Origin: CAYREX01 sp964423505
GTDB taxonomy: Bacteria > Fermentibacterota > Fermentibacteria > Fermentibacterales > JCC-6
NCBI GenBank assembly: GCA_964423505.1
Contig: CAYREX010000003.1
Coordinates: 1-64,000 of the forward strand
Direction of reading: 5' to 3'
DNA: 64,000 nucleotides
Shown here piece by piece: positions 33,934 to 43,366 of the stretch. The notes beneath the pieces were generated by a model that had not been told where the DNA came from, did no database searches, and saw nothing but the letters and a program-made list of their open reading frames with translations. Made by a program: the position numbers and the translations under genes. The number at the start of each line of letters is the position of its first letter. Positions within the stretch are counted from its first letter, which is position 1.

Positions 33934-35832
33934 TTGGGCAGGACTATCGGCATAGACCTCGGCACAACCAACTCCTGCATGGCCATATACGAGGGGGGGA
34001 ACGCCGTCGTCATCGCGACCGGCGAGGGCCCCAGGGTCATGCCGTCGGTGGTCGCATTCACCCCCGGAGGTGACAGGCTGGTCGGGATAGTGGCCAAGAG
34101 GCAGGCCATAACCAACCCGAAGGACACCATCTCCAGCATCAAGCGGCTCATGGGCAGGAAGTACGAGGAGCTGTCGCGGGAGACCTTCAACGTCTCCTAC
34201 GACATCGTGCCGAGCGACAACGGAGACGCGGCGGTCAGGATAGGCAACCAGACATACACCCCGCAGGAGTTGAGCGCGATGATCCTCCAGCAGCTCAAGG
34301 CGAGGGCGGAGGAGTTCCTGGGGGAGAAGGTGACTGACGTCGTGGTCACCGTCCCGGCGTATTTCAACGAGGTCCAGCGGAAGGCCACCAAGGCGGCCTG
34401 CCAGATAGCCGGCCTGGAGGTCAAGAGGGTCCTGAACGAGCCCACCGCCGCCGCGCTCGCCTTCACCGACGCCGTCGAGCGGAAGAAGATTGCCGTGTTC
34501 GACTTCGGTGGCGGCACCTTCGACATAAGCGTGCTCCAGGTGGTCAACGGCATCTTCGAGGTCAAGGCCACCACCGGCAACACCCAGCTGGGCGGAGACG
34601 ACTTCGACGCCAGGCTGGTCGACTGGATAATGGAGGAGTTCACCAGGGAGGAGGGGATAGACCTCAGGGAGGACCCCGTCGCTCCACAGAGGGTGAGGGA
34701 GGCTGCAGAGAGGGCCAAGTGCGAGCTCTCCAGCGCTCTCGAGACAACCGTGAACCTCCCCTTCATCACCTCCAACGAAGAGGGACCCGTACACCTCGAG
34801 ATGAACATCACGAGGGGGCTCCTCGAGAGCCTGATAAAGGACCTGGTCGACGGCACCAGGCCTCTGTGCGAGCAGGTCATGAAGGACGCCGGCGTCACGC
34901 CGGAGGAGCTGGACTCGGTCGTACTGGTCGGCGGCTCCACGAGGGTACCCATGATACGCCAGCTTGCCGAGGACATCTTCCACCAGGAGCCGGTGCACAG
35001 CGTCAATCCGGACGAAGTGGTCGCCATGGGCGCCGCCATCACCTCCTCCATCCTGCAGGGTCAGAGGAAGGACCTGGTCCTCCTGGACGTGACCTCGCTG
35101 ACGCTCGGGGTAGAGACGCTCGGAGGGGTCATGGCCCCCATCGTCGAGAGGAACAGCCCCATACCCATCAAGAGGAGCAGGATGTTCACCACCGCGGTGG
35201 ACAACCAGCAGGTCGTCGGAATACACGTGCTCCAGGGAGAACGGGATCTGGCCGAGCAGAACCGGAGCCTTGCCAGGTTCGAGCTGGTGGGCATCAACCC
35301 CGCCCCCCGGGGCGTGCCGAGGGTGGAGGTCTCCTTCTCCATAGACGCGAACGGCATACTCCTCGTGAGCGCCCGGGACTCGGTCACTGGCAAGGCCCAG
35401 GAGATGAAGGTCAACCCGAGCGGTGGCCTCTCCCAGGAGGAGATAAGCAGGCTCGCCAGGCAGGCCCAGCACCACGCCGAGGAGGACAGGGAGCGGGTCA
35501 AGATAATCCAGGCGAGGAACACGGCGGACCAGGTCATATACGAGGCCAACAAGCTGCTCAACTCCGCGAAGGGGCAGGTCGGCGCCTCGAGCCTGAGAGA
35601 CCTCCAGAGCGCCCTCTCCACCCTTCGGGAGGTCCGCGAGGGCAACAGCCGGGCCGAGATAGCCAGGGCGATAAGCAGGACAACGTCGCTGCTTTCGTCC
35701 CTTCGCAACATGGTCAACCTCATCGAGTCCACGGAGGAGTCCGGGGAGGAAGAGCCGGAGATGCTCGTCGTAGACGACAGCGATCAGGACGAGGATGAGG
35801 AAGGCGAGGAACAGGAGCCGCTGGAGCTCTGA
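33934..35832 (+). CDS. dnaK: chaperone DnaK (Hsp70)
   Basis: A 632-residue Hsp70. The nucleotide-binding domain shows IGIDLGTTNSC, VVVTVPAYFNEVQRKATK, the NEPTAAALAF motif and FDFGGGTFDISVL, VLVGGSTRVP. The substrate-binding domain begins at about 385 and the C-terminal lid ends in an acidic tail (DQDEDEEGEEQE). It is paired with dnaJ; grpE is not in the window. The start is TTG at 33934 (reads LGRTIGIDLG) after AGGGAG. No CIRCE element was seen upstream. Confidence 0.96.
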   Translation: MGRTIGIDLGTTNSCMAIYEGGNAVVIATGEGPRVMPSVVAFTPGGDRLVGIVAKRQAITNPKDTISSIKRLMGRKYEELSRETFNVSYDIVPSDNGDAAVRIGNQTYTPQELSAMILQQLKARAEEFLGEKVTDVVVTVPAYFNEVQRKATKAACQIAGLEVKRVLNEPTAAALAFTDAVERKKIAVFDFGGGTFDISVLQVVNGIFEVKATTGNTQLGGDDFDARLVDWIMEEFTREEGIDLREDPVAPQRVREAAERAKCELSSALETTVNLPFITSNEEGPVHLEMNITRGLLESLIKDLVDGTRPLCEQVMKDAGVTPEELDSVVLVGGSTRVPMIRQLAEDIFHQEPVHSVNPDEVVAMGAAITSSILQGQRKDLVLLDVTSLTLGVETLGGVMAPIVERNSPIPIKRSRMFTTAVDNQQVVGIHVLQGERDLAEQNRSLARFELVGINPAPRGVPRVEVSFSIDANGILLVSARDSVTGKAQEMKVNPSGGLSQEEISRLARQAQHHAEEDRERVKIIQARNTADQVIYEANKLLNSAKGQVGASSLRDLQSALSTLREVREGNSRAEIARAISRTTSLLSSLRNMVNLIESTEESGEEEPEMLVVDDSDQDEDEEGEEQEPLEL

Positions 35833-35932
35833 CCCGTCAGCGGCTCCACGGGAAGCCCTCTCGTACGCCCCACACGGGACGGCATCCCGGAGCGTGGCCC
35901 CCGCGGCCGTGAGCTGACTTCCCGGGAGACCT

Positions 35933-37012
35933 ATGGACGGCGATCCGTACGAGGTGCTCGGCGTCCCCCGCGACGCCGAGCCCGATGCGATAAAGAGGGC
36001 TTACCGCCGGCTGGCGCTCAGGTACCACCCGGACAGGAACCCGGGTGACCTGGAGTCCGAGGAGCGCTTCAAGCGGATAACCCGGGCCTACGAGATACTG
36101 GGCGACCCGGTGAAGCGCAGGACCTTCGACCAGACCGGCAGGACCGACGGTATGCCGGACATGTCGGACATGTTCGGCGGTTTCGGCATGGACGACGCCA
36201 TGCGGGCCTTCCGTGACTTCTTCGGCTTCGGCAGCCCCCCGGGCGAGGAGGAGCGGGGCGCCGACGCCAGGGTCCAGCTGGACCTGGAGCTCTCGGAGGT
36301 GGCGCTGGGCGGCTCCAGGGAGATGGAGATCGAGCGGGACGAGAGGTGTCCGGTCTGCGACGGCAGCGGGGCCCACCCGGACGTCGGGACGGATGAGTGC
36401 CGGGACTGCGACGGAACCGGCAGGATCACCAGGTACCGGAGGACCATGCTCGGCACGATGCGGTCGGTCACCACCTGCCCGAGCTGCGCCGGCAGGGGCG
36501 TGCGGATCCGGAAGGCCTGTCCCGAGTGCGGTGGGAGGCGACTGGTGGCCAGGAAGCGGAAGGTCCGCATAGAGATACCGGCCGGGGTCACGGAGGGCCA
36601 CTACATAAGGCTGCGCGGCATGGGACACATGCCGCCCGGTGACGGCTCTCCCGGCGACCTGATAGCCGGCATTTCCTCGATAGACTACGGCGAGTTCACC
36701 CGGGAGGGGGACGACCTGGTGTACGACGTCGAGCTATCCTTCCCCGAGGCGGTCCTGGGCACCAGAGTCAGCGTGCCGACCATCGAGGGCGAGAGGGAGG
36801 ACTACGAGCTCCCGAAGGGGGTCTCCCACGGTGAGCGCATGGTCGTCCGCAGACGCGGCATCAAGCACCTGCAGGGCATGGGGAGGGGCGACGTAGTCGT
36901 AAGGGCTGGGATACACGTCCCGGGGAAGGTGCCCCGCCGGGACCGGAAGCTGCTCGAGCAGCTGCTCGAGGAGGGCAGGCTGGCACCCCCAGGCCGCGAC
37001 GACGGGAGCTGA
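35933..37012 (+). CDS. dnaJ: chaperone DnaJ (Hsp40)
   Basis: A 359-residue type I J-protein. The J domain is residues 3-70 with the HPD motif in RYHPDRNPGD. A Gly/Met-Phe-rich stretch (MFGGFGMDDAM) follows. The four zinc repeats are CPVCDGSG, CRDCDGTG, CPSCAGRG and a degenerate CPECGGRR. The C-terminal substrate-binding domains carry PAGVTEGHYIRLRGMG. It stimulates DnaK ATPase and delivers clients. It starts 100 bases after dnaK; that gap shows no clear terminator or promoter. Confidence 0.95.
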   Translation: MDGDPYEVLGVPRDAEPDAIKRAYRRLALRYHPDRNPGDLESEERFKRITRAYEILGDPVKRRTFDQTGRTDGMPDMSDMFGGFGMDDAMRAFRDFFGFGSPPGEEERGADARVQLDLELSEVALGGSREMEIERDERCPVCDGSGAHPDVGTDECRDCDGTGRITRYRRTMLGTMRSVTTCPSCAGRGVRIRKACPECGGRRLVARKRKVRIEIPAGVTEGHYIRLRGMGHMPPGDGSPGDLIAGISSIDYGEFTREGDDLVYDVELSFPEAVLGTRVSVPTIEGEREDYELPKGVSHGERMVVRRRGIKHLQGMGRGDVVVRAGIHVPGKVPRRDRKLLEQLLEEGRLAPPGRDDGS

Positions 37013-37014
37013 GG

Positions 37015-39381
37015 TTGCCCGGCGGCCCTTCAGCGGGTAGCGCCGGAGACCGCCTGGGGCTCCGCCCCGTCCTGGAGCAGGTCGCCGGACTGGCCCGCAG
37101 CGCCGCGGGGGCGGAGATGGTCCTGGAAGCCGGGCCGGCCGGGAGCAGGGATGATGCCGAGGCACTCGCCGCCGCGACGACGCAGGCGGCCGGGCTGCGC
37201 GAGCTGGGCGTTCTGCCGCCGGTCGGGTCTCTCGACGGGATGATGGACGTAATCCGCCAGCTCGGTTCGGGCGCTGCCGCTCTCGAGCCGTCGAACCTGC
37301 GGGCTGCCGGTCTCTTCCTCTCCGGCTGCGGCGACTTCCTCACCTCGCTCCGGTCGGTCTCCGACGCCGGGCGGTCCGCTCCCGCCGAAGCGCTCTCCGC
37401 CTGGTCCGACGCCCTTCCGGAGCTGGACGGGCTGGCCGACCACCTCCTCGACATAACCACCGCCGAGGGGGAGCTCTCGCCGGACGCCTCCCCCGAGCTG
37501 CGCAGGCTCGCAAGGAGCGCCGAACGACTCCGGAGGCGCATCTCCTCCAGGGTCGAGTCGCTCTCCTCCTCGCTCGCCGGCTCCGGGGTGCTCCGCGACT
37601 CGCCGCCGACCATCCGGGACGGCCGGTTCGTGCTGCCGGTCCTCTCGGCCAGGAGACGGGAGGTCTCCGGCATAGTCCACGACCGCTCCGACAGCGGCGC
37701 CACGGTCTTCGTGGAGCCGGCCGAGCTAGTGGAGGAGGGCAACGAGCTCAGGGAGCTGGAGCTGGAGATCCGGCACGAGCGCAGGCGGATACTCCGCGAG
37801 GCCACCGGGAGGCTGAGGACCGAGGCGGCAGCGCTCGAGGCCGGGGCCCGTGCGGCAGCCGCGCTGGACGCGGTCTTCGCCAGGGCATCCTGGCACCTCT
37901 CGAGGCGTACTGTCTTCCCGGAGGAGGGACCGCTCTCGCTGCTCGGGCTCCGGCACCCTCTCATACCGGCCGACGAGGTGGTGGAGAACGACGTGGCCCT
38001 TCCGGACGACTGGAGGCTGCTGGTGGTCAGCGGACCCAACGCGGGGGGGAAGAGCGTTCTGCTGAAGGCGGTCGGCCTGGCCTCCGCCTGCGCGCGGGCG
38101 GGCCTGGGGGCCTGTGTCCGCGAGGGCTCCACCATTCCGTTCTTCCGGGACGTCTACGTCTGCATCGGCGACATGCAGTCAATCAGGGACCACCTGAGCA
38201 CGTACTCCGCCCGGCTGCGCGACCAGCTCACCATGCTGGAGGCGGGGGAGGGGGACGGTGAGCTGCTCGGGCTCATAGACGAGCCTGCGGCGGGTACCGA
38301 CCCGCTCACCGGGGCCTCCCTGGCGGCCGCCCTCCTCACCACCCTTGCCGACCGCGGCTTCCGCCTGGTGGTCACCACCCACCTGGGACAGCTTAAGACC
38401 CTGGCCGGCGGCTCCCCCGGTTTCTACAACGGGATGATGAGCTTCGACGAGGAGACCCTCGAGCCGGACTACAGGTTCCATGCCGGCCTCCCCGGCTCCT
38501 CGTTCACCTTCGAGATAGCGGCCAGGATGGGCTTCCCGGAGGAGGTGCTGGAGCGGGCGGCGTCCATGTCGGAGGGCTCGTTCAGGCTGGACAGGATGCT
38601 CGAGGAGATAACCGCCACCCGCAGGGAGGCCGAGGACGAGCTGGCCGGGCTCCGGCGGGAGCGGGCGGAGCAGAGGAGCAGGTCGCTCAGGCTCCAGGGG
38701 GAGGTCTCGAGGAGGAGCAGCGAGCTGGAGGCTGCCAGGAGCAGACTGGAGAGGGAGCATGGGGAGGAGCTGCGGAGGATAAGCTCCAGGGCCGACTCAC
38801 TGCTCGCCAGGATGTCCATGGCGGAGCGGGAGGAGCGGCGCGAGCTCCGGGCCGAGATAAGGGAGCTGACCGGCGGCGGGGAGGAGCATCCCGGCGGTGA
38901 GACGGGGGAGGGCGATGGCGGCGCGGCCACGCCGGAAGAGATCTCGGAGGGCGACTGGGTCAACGTCCGGGGATGGTCCGGCGCCGGCAGGGTGGAGAGG
39001 ATGGGGAGGGGCGAGGCGGAGGTTCTCCTGGGCAGCCTGAGGCTCAGGCGTCCGCTGGAGGAGCTCACCAGGGCCCCGGAGCCGGAGGGCGGCGCGGTCA
39101 CCGCCAGCTGGGAGACTTCGTCCGCCTCCACGGGAGAGGTGGACCTGCGCGGAATGAGCGCCGAGGAGGCTTTGGTCGAGCTGGACTCGGAGCTGGACGC
39201 ATGCCTCCTGGCCGGCTCGGGGACGCTCCTGGTGATACACGGAAAGGGCACCGGCACGCTGATGAGGGCGGTTGCCGACATGGCCGGGAGGGACCCCAGG
39301 GTGGTCTCCCACCGCCAGGGTGCGCCCGCGGAGGGCGGGACCGGCGTGACGGTCCTCGAGCTCCGGCCCAGGAGCGGCTGA
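37015..39381 (+). CDS. mutS2: MutS2 with Smr endonuclease domain
   Basis: A 788-residue MutS2, the normal family length. It lacks the mismatch-recognition domain of MutS. The clamp and core are followed by the ATPase with Walker A SGPNAGGKS and Walker B LGLIDEPAAGTDPLTG, a long coiled coil, a KOW-like segment and a C-terminal Smr domain (VDLRGMSAEEALVELD, VIHGKGTGTL). MutS2 acts on recombination intermediates and, in some bacteria, on collided ribosomes. The start is TTG at 37015 just after GAGG. It is 2 bases after dnaJ and 3 bases before dnaG. Confidence 0.94.
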   Translation: MPGGPSAGSAGDRLGLRPVLEQVAGLARSAAGAEMVLEAGPAGSRDDAEALAAATTQAAGLRELGVLPPVGSLDGMMDVIRQLGSGAAALEPSNLRAAGLFLSGCGDFLTSLRSVSDAGRSAPAEALSAWSDALPELDGLADHLLDITTAEGELSPDASPELRRLARSAERLRRRISSRVESLSSSLAGSGVLRDSPPTIRDGRFVLPVLSARRREVSGIVHDRSDSGATVFVEPAELVEEGNELRELELEIRHERRRILREATGRLRTEAAALEAGARAAAALDAVFARASWHLSRRTVFPEEGPLSLLGLRHPLIPADEVVENDVALPDDWRLLVVSGPNAGGKSVLLKAVGLASACARAGLGACVREGSTIPFFRDVYVCIGDMQSIRDHLSTYSARLRDQLTMLEAGEGDGELLGLIDEPAAGTDPLTGASLAAALLTTLADRGFRLVVTTHLGQLKTLAGGSPGFYNGMMSFDEETLEPDYRFHAGLPGSSFTFEIAARMGFPEEVLERAASMSEGSFRLDRMLEEITATRREAEDELAGLRRERAEQRSRSLRLQGEVSRRSSELEAARSRLEREHGEELRRISSRADSLLARMSMAEREERRELRAEIRELTGGGEEHPGGETGEGDGGAATPEEISEGDWVNVRGWSGAGRVERMGRGEAEVLLGSLRLRRPLEELTRAPEPEGGAVTASWETSSASTGEVDLRGMSAEEALVELDSELDACLLAGSGTLLVIHGKGTGTLMRAVADMAGRDPRVVSHRQGAPAEGGTGVTVLELRPRSG

Positions 39382-39384
39382 GCC

Positions 39385-41142
39385 GTGTCCGCTCGAGGCA
39401 GGTTCGACGGCGGCTCCATCGAGAGGGTCCGGGAGGCCACGGACATAGTGGCCGTCGTGGGCAGGTTCGTCGACCTGAAGCGCTCGGGCAGCAGCATGAA
39501 GGGTCTTTGCCCGTTCCACCGCGAGAAGACCCCCTCCTTTCACGTCTCCAGGGAGAGACAGGCCTACCACTGCTTCGGCTGCGGAGCCGGCGGAGACGTC
39601 TTCTCCTTCATGATGGAGTACCTCAGCATGACCTTCCCGGAGGCGGTGGAGGAGCTGGCGGCGGAGGCGGGGATAGAGCTCGAACGAACCGCTTCGGGGG
39701 GGGAGAGGTCACGTACCGATCCGCTGCTCGGCCTTCTGGCGGAGGCCCAGGCCTTCTTCAGGATGCGCCTCGAGTCGGCGGAGGGCGCCGTGGCCCGGGA
39801 GTACCTGGCCGGGCGCGGGTTGACGGGGCAGACCATCGAGGAGCTCGGAGTAGGCTGGGCGCCGGGAGGAGACGCCGTCTGCAGGGAGATGACCTCCAGG
39901 GGGTTCTCGGGAAGCCAGCTGACCGAGAGCGGTCTGGGCCTCAGCTCCGACAGGGGAGACGGCAGCCTCTTCGACAGGTTCAGGCGGAGGATAACATTCC
40001 CCATAAGGGACCGGAAGGGCAGGGTGCTCAGCTTCGGCGGCAGGCTGCTGGACGACGACGCCAAGGCGCCGAAGTACATGAACGGGCCGGACTCCCCTGT
40101 CTACAGGAAAGGCGATACCCTCTACGGGTACAGAGAGGCGGTCAGGAGCGCCAGGGACTTCGACATGATAGTGCTCGTGGAGGGCTACTTCGACCACGCG
40201 AGGTTCCACCAGGCCGGGTTCCCATGCTCCTGCGCCACCTGCGGAACCGCGCTGACACCGGTTCAGGCGAGGAGGCTCTCAGTCCCCGGCGTGGACGTCG
40301 TAGTCTGCTACGACGGCGACAGGGCGGGGCAGCGCGCCGCCGTCCGGGCGGCCGAGGTCCTGCTGGAGCAGGGAGTCCTGCCGAGGATAGCGCGGGTTCC
40401 CGACGGGATGGACCCGGACGATTACGTCGTCTCCGAAGGTCAGGACGCGGTAATGCGGCTCGCACGAGGGGCGATGGACCCGGTCAGGTTCGCCCTCTCC
40501 CTGCTCGGAGGCTGGCAGGGGGTAAACGGGACCTCGAGGCGGGTGAGGGTCATGAGGAGGCTGGTGGACATAGCCGGCAGGTCTTCGGACCCTCTCGTCC
40601 GGGAGGAGCTGAAGCGGGTCATATCCGAAGAGACCGGCTACGGGCTGGATTCGCTCGAGGTCGGCATGCGGGAGGCCGAGAGGCGGGGCTCCGGCAGGAC
40701 CATCCGCAGCGCGCCGGTGGAGGCCCCCGCGAGGGACAGGAGCATACTGGCGGTCCTGCTGACCTCACCGGAGGGTCTCGGAGATCCGCTGCTGGACTTC
40801 CTGGAGCCGGAGGATCTCCGCTCGGACAGCGCGAGAGAGCTCCTCGACTGCCTGTCGCGTCAGCGCTCGGAGGGGATGGACAGGCCGGAGCCTGCAGCCA
40901 TGGAAGAGACCAGCCGATCCCTTTTCGGGAGGATAATGACGGAGAGCACCGAGGACGCCTACATGAGCCGGGAGGCGGTGATGTCCCGCATCGGACTGGA
41001 GAGGCTCCGCAGGGAGAGGTCGCTCCTGGAGCGGGAGCTGAGCGGTGCCGCCCCGGAGCGGGCGCGGGAGATACTGAGGAGGAAGGCCGAGCTGGACAGG
41101 GCGATACTCGGAGCAAGCCACGGCGGGAGGGGGGAGGGCTAG
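39385..41142 (+). CDS. dnaG: DNA primase DnaG
   Basis: A 585-residue primase. The zinc-binding domain has CPFHREKTPSFHVS and YHCFGCGAGGDVFSF. The catalytic core has the YLAGRGLT segment, the FGGRLLD motif and a TOPRIM domain with VLVEGYFD and CYDGDRAGQRAA. A C-terminal helical DnaB-interaction part follows. DnaG makes RNA primers for replication. The start is GTG 39385. It directly precedes a sigma-70 gene, the widely conserved dnaG-rpoD part of the macromolecular synthesis operon; the usual rpsU is replaced by mutS2. Confidence 0.96.
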   Translation: MSARGRFDGGSIERVREATDIVAVVGRFVDLKRSGSSMKGLCPFHREKTPSFHVSRERQAYHCFGCGAGGDVFSFMMEYLSMTFPEAVEELAAEAGIELERTASGGERSRTDPLLGLLAEAQAFFRMRLESAEGAVAREYLAGRGLTGQTIEELGVGWAPGGDAVCREMTSRGFSGSQLTESGLGLSSDRGDGSLFDRFRRRITFPIRDRKGRVLSFGGRLLDDDAKAPKYMNGPDSPVYRKGDTLYGYREAVRSARDFDMIVLVEGYFDHARFHQAGFPCSCATCGTALTPVQARRLSVPGVDVVVCYDGDRAGQRAAVRAAEVLLEQGVLPRIARVPDGMDPDDYVVSEGQDAVMRLARGAMDPVRFALSLLGGWQGVNGTSRRVRVMRRLVDIAGRSSDPLVREELKRVISEETGYGLDSLEVGMREAERRGSGRTIRSAPVEAPARDRSILAVLLTSPEGLGDPLLDFLEPEDLRSDSARELLDCLSRQRSEGMDRPEPAAMEETSRSLFGRIMTESTEDAYMSREAVMSRIGLERLRRERSLLERELSGAAPERAREILRRKAELDRAILGASHGGRGEG

Positions 41143-42495
41143 TTGACAGGCGACCGCGACCTCTCATCCAGCACCCTCTTCTACAGGGAGCTGGATGTCG
41201 TCCCCAGGATGTCCGGCGAGGAGGAGGCCAGGCTGCTCGGTCTCCAGTCCGAGGCCAGGCTGGAGATGCTCGGTGCGCTGATGGCCGTCCCACGCGGCCG
41301 CAGGGCAGTCCTGGAGCCGGTCCGGGACCTGCTCGAAGGAGGGATCGGCAAGGGTGCGCTGCTGGACCCCACATGGTGGGAGACGAGGCACGGCGAGCTC
41401 CCGGAGGCGGAGCGCCGGGAGCTGGAGTCGATGGCCTCGGCGCTGGAGGAGGACCCTCTGCCCGGGGAGCGGCTGGCCGGTCTTCATCTCTCCTGGTCCG
41501 GCGTGGAGCGGGCGGGCAGGGAGCTCTTCTCCGCGACCTCGAGGTGCGAAGCTCTCCTGGAGCGGAGGGAGTCGCTCCTCTCGCGGGAGGGCGGCAGCAC
41601 CCGGGAGCGGGCCGTGGGATTCTGCACCCCGGTATCCGGGGACCGGTCGTACGGAGCCTGGCTGCGCAGCCCCGCCCTGCAGGCGGTCACGGCCGAGCTG
41701 GAGGCCTTCGAGGTCCGGACCGGCTGCCCCGTGGCCGACTACTTCGCCGCCGCCGAACGGTTCTCCGGTGCGATGAGGTACCAGGACGGCATACTGGAGC
41801 GGCTGGTGGAGGCCAACCTGCGCCTCGTGGTCTCGATTGCCAGGAGATACTACACGGGCAGCGCCATGGAGGAGATGGACCTGGTGCAGGAGGGTTGCAG
41901 GGGCCTGATGACGGCGGCGCGGAGGTTCGACCCCGACAGGGGCAGCCGTTTCTCCACGTACGCCGTCTGGTGGATACGGCAGGCCATCCTCAGGTCGCTC
42001 TCCAGGATGTCGAGGGTGGTCACCCTTCCCCGCTCCCTCCAGGAAGAGCAGTCCGAGCTGCGCCGCGCCGAGGCCGCCTACACCTGCGAGCACGGCCGGC
42101 GGCCCGACGACTCGGAGCTGGCCGAGTACATGGGTACCGAGCCGGAGCGGGTCACCCGCCTGAGGAGCGCCTCCGCCCCGCAGCTCTCCCTGGACGGCAC
42201 CTGCTCGGGTGAGGACTGCACCCTCGCGGACTTCATGGCGGCCGAGCTCGACCCCCCCGACGGCGAGGCTGTCAGGCGTGACCGGAGGCGGAGGGTTCGG
42301 GAGGCGCTGGCCGATCTGTCCGAGAGGGAGAAGACCATCGTGGCTCTCCGCTTCGGTCTGGACGGGGGCGACCCCTGCACCCTCCAGCAGCTCGGCGACG
42401 TCTTCGGCGTCAGCAGGGAGCGGATACGGCAGATAGAGTCCGGTGCGCTGGCGAAGCTCCGGCGTCACGGTCTCCTCCGGGGGGAGGACGGATGA
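41143..42495 (+). CDS. second sigma-70 family factor, adjacent to dnaG
   Basis: A 450-residue sigma factor. A diverged region 1.2 (residues about 10-35) is followed by a 170-residue non-conserved insert, then regions 2.1-2.4 from about 205 (LVEANLRLVVSIARRYY and FSTYAVWWIRQAILRSLSRM), region 3 and region 4.2 (GVSRERIRQIESGALAKLRR). The long insert between 1.2 and 2.1 resembles that of proteobacterial RpoD. Its -10-recognition helix differs from the 280-residue factor at 16920 (MSRVVTLP versus QSRIVRLP). The start is TTG 41143. It may be an RpoD-derived alternative factor. Confidence 0.88.
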   Translation: MTGDRDLSSSTLFYRELDVVPRMSGEEEARLLGLQSEARLEMLGALMAVPRGRRAVLEPVRDLLEGGIGKGALLDPTWWETRHGELPEAERRELESMASALEEDPLPGERLAGLHLSWSGVERAGRELFSATSRCEALLERRESLLSREGGSTRERAVGFCTPVSGDRSYGAWLRSPALQAVTAELEAFEVRTGCPVADYFAAAERFSGAMRYQDGILERLVEANLRLVVSIARRYYTGSAMEEMDLVQEGCRGLMTAARRFDPDRGSRFSTYAVWWIRQAILRSLSRMSRVVTLPRSLQEEQSELRRAEAAYTCEHGRRPDDSELAEYMGTEPERVTRLRSASAPQLSLDGTCSGEDCTLADFMAAELDPPDGEAVRRDRRRRVREALADLSEREKTIVALRFGLDGGDPCTLQQLGDVFGVSRERIRQIESGALAKLRRHGLLRGEDG

Positions 42496-43346
42496 CCAGG
42501 GCCGCCTCCATCGCCCTGCTGCTGCTCGTCCTGGCCGGCTGCGGCACCGGCCGGGAGGAGACGGACCCGGGGGAGACGGATGGGGCTGGAGGCCGGAGGC
42601 TGGTGGTCGTGGGGCCGTCGCTGGTGGAGCTCGCGTTCGCCTGCGGCCTGGGCGGGCGGGTGGTCGCGGTCGACAGGTTCTCGGACTGGCCGCCGGAGGC
42701 CGGGGAGCTGCCCGATGTCGGCGGGTATCTCGATCCGTCCCTCGAGGCGATAGCCGCAGCCGAGCCCACCGCGATACTCTCCGTCGGGCGCAGCCCGGTG
42801 CTGCAGGAGCTTGCCGGGAGCCTGGACGTACCCTACCTCACCTACGAGTTCGACTCCCTGGAGGACTTCATGACGACGCTGGACAGGCTGGAGAGGGAGC
42901 TCGGGGCGGAGCCGGAGCCCCTGAGGACGGAGCTCTCGCGGACGCTGGACTCCCTCGCCACGGTGGTTGCCGACTCCTTCCCGGGGGGACCGCCCTCCGC
43001 GGCGCTTGTCGTGCACCACGAGCCTGGCTCCTCCAGCATGATGCTCGCCGGTGGCGGCACCTTCCTGGCCGGGCTGCTCTCGGAGGTGGGCGTGGAAGCG
43101 GCCGCCCCCGCATCGGCGAACTGGCCCACCGTCTCCATCGAGGGGATGATGGCCCTCGCGCCGGACCGTGTCCTCCTGCTGCTGCCCGGCTGCCGGGACA
43201 GCTCCGCATACCTGTCGGCCGACATGCGCATGTGGGAGGAGCTGGGGTGGGGTGAGAGGGTGGTCCACCTCTTCGAGCCCTACCTCCTGGTGCCCGGAGC
43301 GAGGCTCCCCGAGACCGCCCGCAGACTGGTGGAGGCGCTGCTCTGA
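42492..43346 (+). CDS. periplasmic binding lipoprotein of a B12/siderophore-type ABC importer
   Basis: A 284-residue lipoprotein (LLLLVLAGC) with the class III periplasmic-binding fold: LVVVGPSLVELAFACGLGGRV, VVAVDRFSDWPPEA and DVGGYLDPSLEAIAAAEPT are the BtuF/FhuD pattern. The two lobes are joined by a helix near residue 125. It would deliver cobalamin, heme or an Fe-siderophore to the next two genes. No riboswitch for cobalamin and no TonB receptor is visible. It overlaps the sigma gene (ATGA), so transcription from the dnaG-sigma operon is likely. Confidence 0.85.
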   Translation: MTRAASIALLLLVLAGCGTGREETDPGETDGAGGRRLVVVGPSLVELAFACGLGGRVVAVDRFSDWPPEAGELPDVGGYLDPSLEAIAAAEPTAILSVGRSPVLQELAGSLDVPYLTYEFDSLEDFMTTLDRLERELGAEPEPLRTELSRTLDSLATVVADSFPGGPPSAALVVHHEPGSSSMMLAGGGTFLAGLLSEVGVEAAAPASANWPTVSIEGMMALAPDRVLLLLPGCRDSSAYLSADMRMWEELGWGERVVHLFEPYLLVPGARLPETARRLVEALL

Positions 43347-43366
43347 GCGCCGCGCCGGTCCTCCGT

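Noticed and set aside
38973..42212. A 1079-codon plus-strand open frame across mutS2, dnaG and the sigma gene.
   Set aside because: It runs out of frame through three well-conserved genes and has low-complexity Gly/Arg/Pro composition typical of shadow frames.
42300..42500. A cobalamin riboswitch was looked for ahead of the BtuF-like gene.
   Set aside because: The region is coding sequence of the sigma factor and the start overlaps its stop; no room for a leader RNA.
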